NCBI RefSeq assembly: GCF_014836955.1
Contig: NZ_JACSPV010000003.1
Coordinates: 62,001-126,000 of the forward strand
DNA from: Bacillus norwichensis
GTDB taxonomy: Bacteria > Bacillota > Bacilli > Bacillales > Bacillaceae_C
DNA length: 64,000 nucleotides
Direction of reading: 5' to 3'
Position 1 is the stretch's first letter. Every line of letters begins with the position of its first letter. Made by a program: the position numbers and the translations under genes. This document shows positions 63,836-64,000 of this stretch, piece by piece. A model generated the notes under the pieces. It worked only from the letters and a program-made list of their open reading frames with translations. It searched no databases and was not told where the DNA came from.

Positions 63836-64000
<165 letters not shown>

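Overview
The window is a stretch of core chromosome from a Gram-positive, low-to-moderate G+C member of the Bacillaceae. Gene order and content follow the Bacillus subtilis fakA-to-proS segment almost gene for gene, and all genes lie on the + strand. Supporting marks are strong GGAGG-type ribosome binding sites, frequent TTG/GTG starts, a FapR-controlled lipid operon, CodY, FliY and SwrB/SwrD. The species cannot be fixed from the sequence alone.

Layout: (1) 1-8.2 kb, fatty-acid and phospholipid supply: fakA (5' end cut off), recG, fapR-plsX-fabD-fabG, acpP, rnc. (2) 8.3-17.5 kb, chromosome organisation, protein targeting and ribosome/tRNA maturation: smc, ftsY, ylxM-ffh, rpsP, khpA, ylqD, rimM, trmD, rplS. 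(3) 17.7-24.8 kb: signal peptidase, rbgA, rnhB, ylqG-ylqH (a FliK-like plus FlhB-tail-like pair), sucCD, dprA. (4) 24.8-33.5 kb: topA, trmFO, xerC, hslVU, codY, with two intergenic regions full of short repeats around topA. (5) 33.6-55.5 kb: one fla/che-type operon from flgB to swrB. It holds the basal body, hook, switch, export apparatus, FlhF/FlhG, sigma-D and the swarming factors SwrD and SwrB. (6) 55.8-64 kb: rpsB-tsf, pyrH-frr, then uppS-cdsA, dxr, rasP and the start of proS.

The genes work as linked housekeeping modules. The FapR operon responds to malonyl-CoA and feeds membrane synthesis. The SRP receptor, SRP and signal peptidase handle secretion. RimM, TrmD, RbgA, Rnc and the ribosomal proteins handle ribosome assembly. 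CodY lies directly before the flagellar operon.

Main points for a second look: (a) the flagellar operon lacks cheY between fliY and fliO and lacks cheB-A-W-C-D between flhG and sigD, although FliM and FliY keep their CheY-handling motifs; (b) a degenerate tandem array with a 20-nt period follows topA; (c) an RNA-like repeat family occurs as a tandem pair after frr and again between topA and trmFO, with apparent covariation in its apical hairpin; (d) two compact multi-helix intergenic elements lie between rbgA and rnhB and between cdsA and dxr; (e) a promoter with an overlapping dyad precedes the signal peptidase gene; (f) swrD has a Shine-Dalgarno sequence that only reaches its start codon across a 9-bp hairpin; (g) HslV has Asp at position 2; (h) FlgD carries two copies of a C-terminal repeat. 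No phage, CRISPR array, intact insertion sequence, rRNA or tRNA gene was seen. All structure and promoter calls were made by eye.
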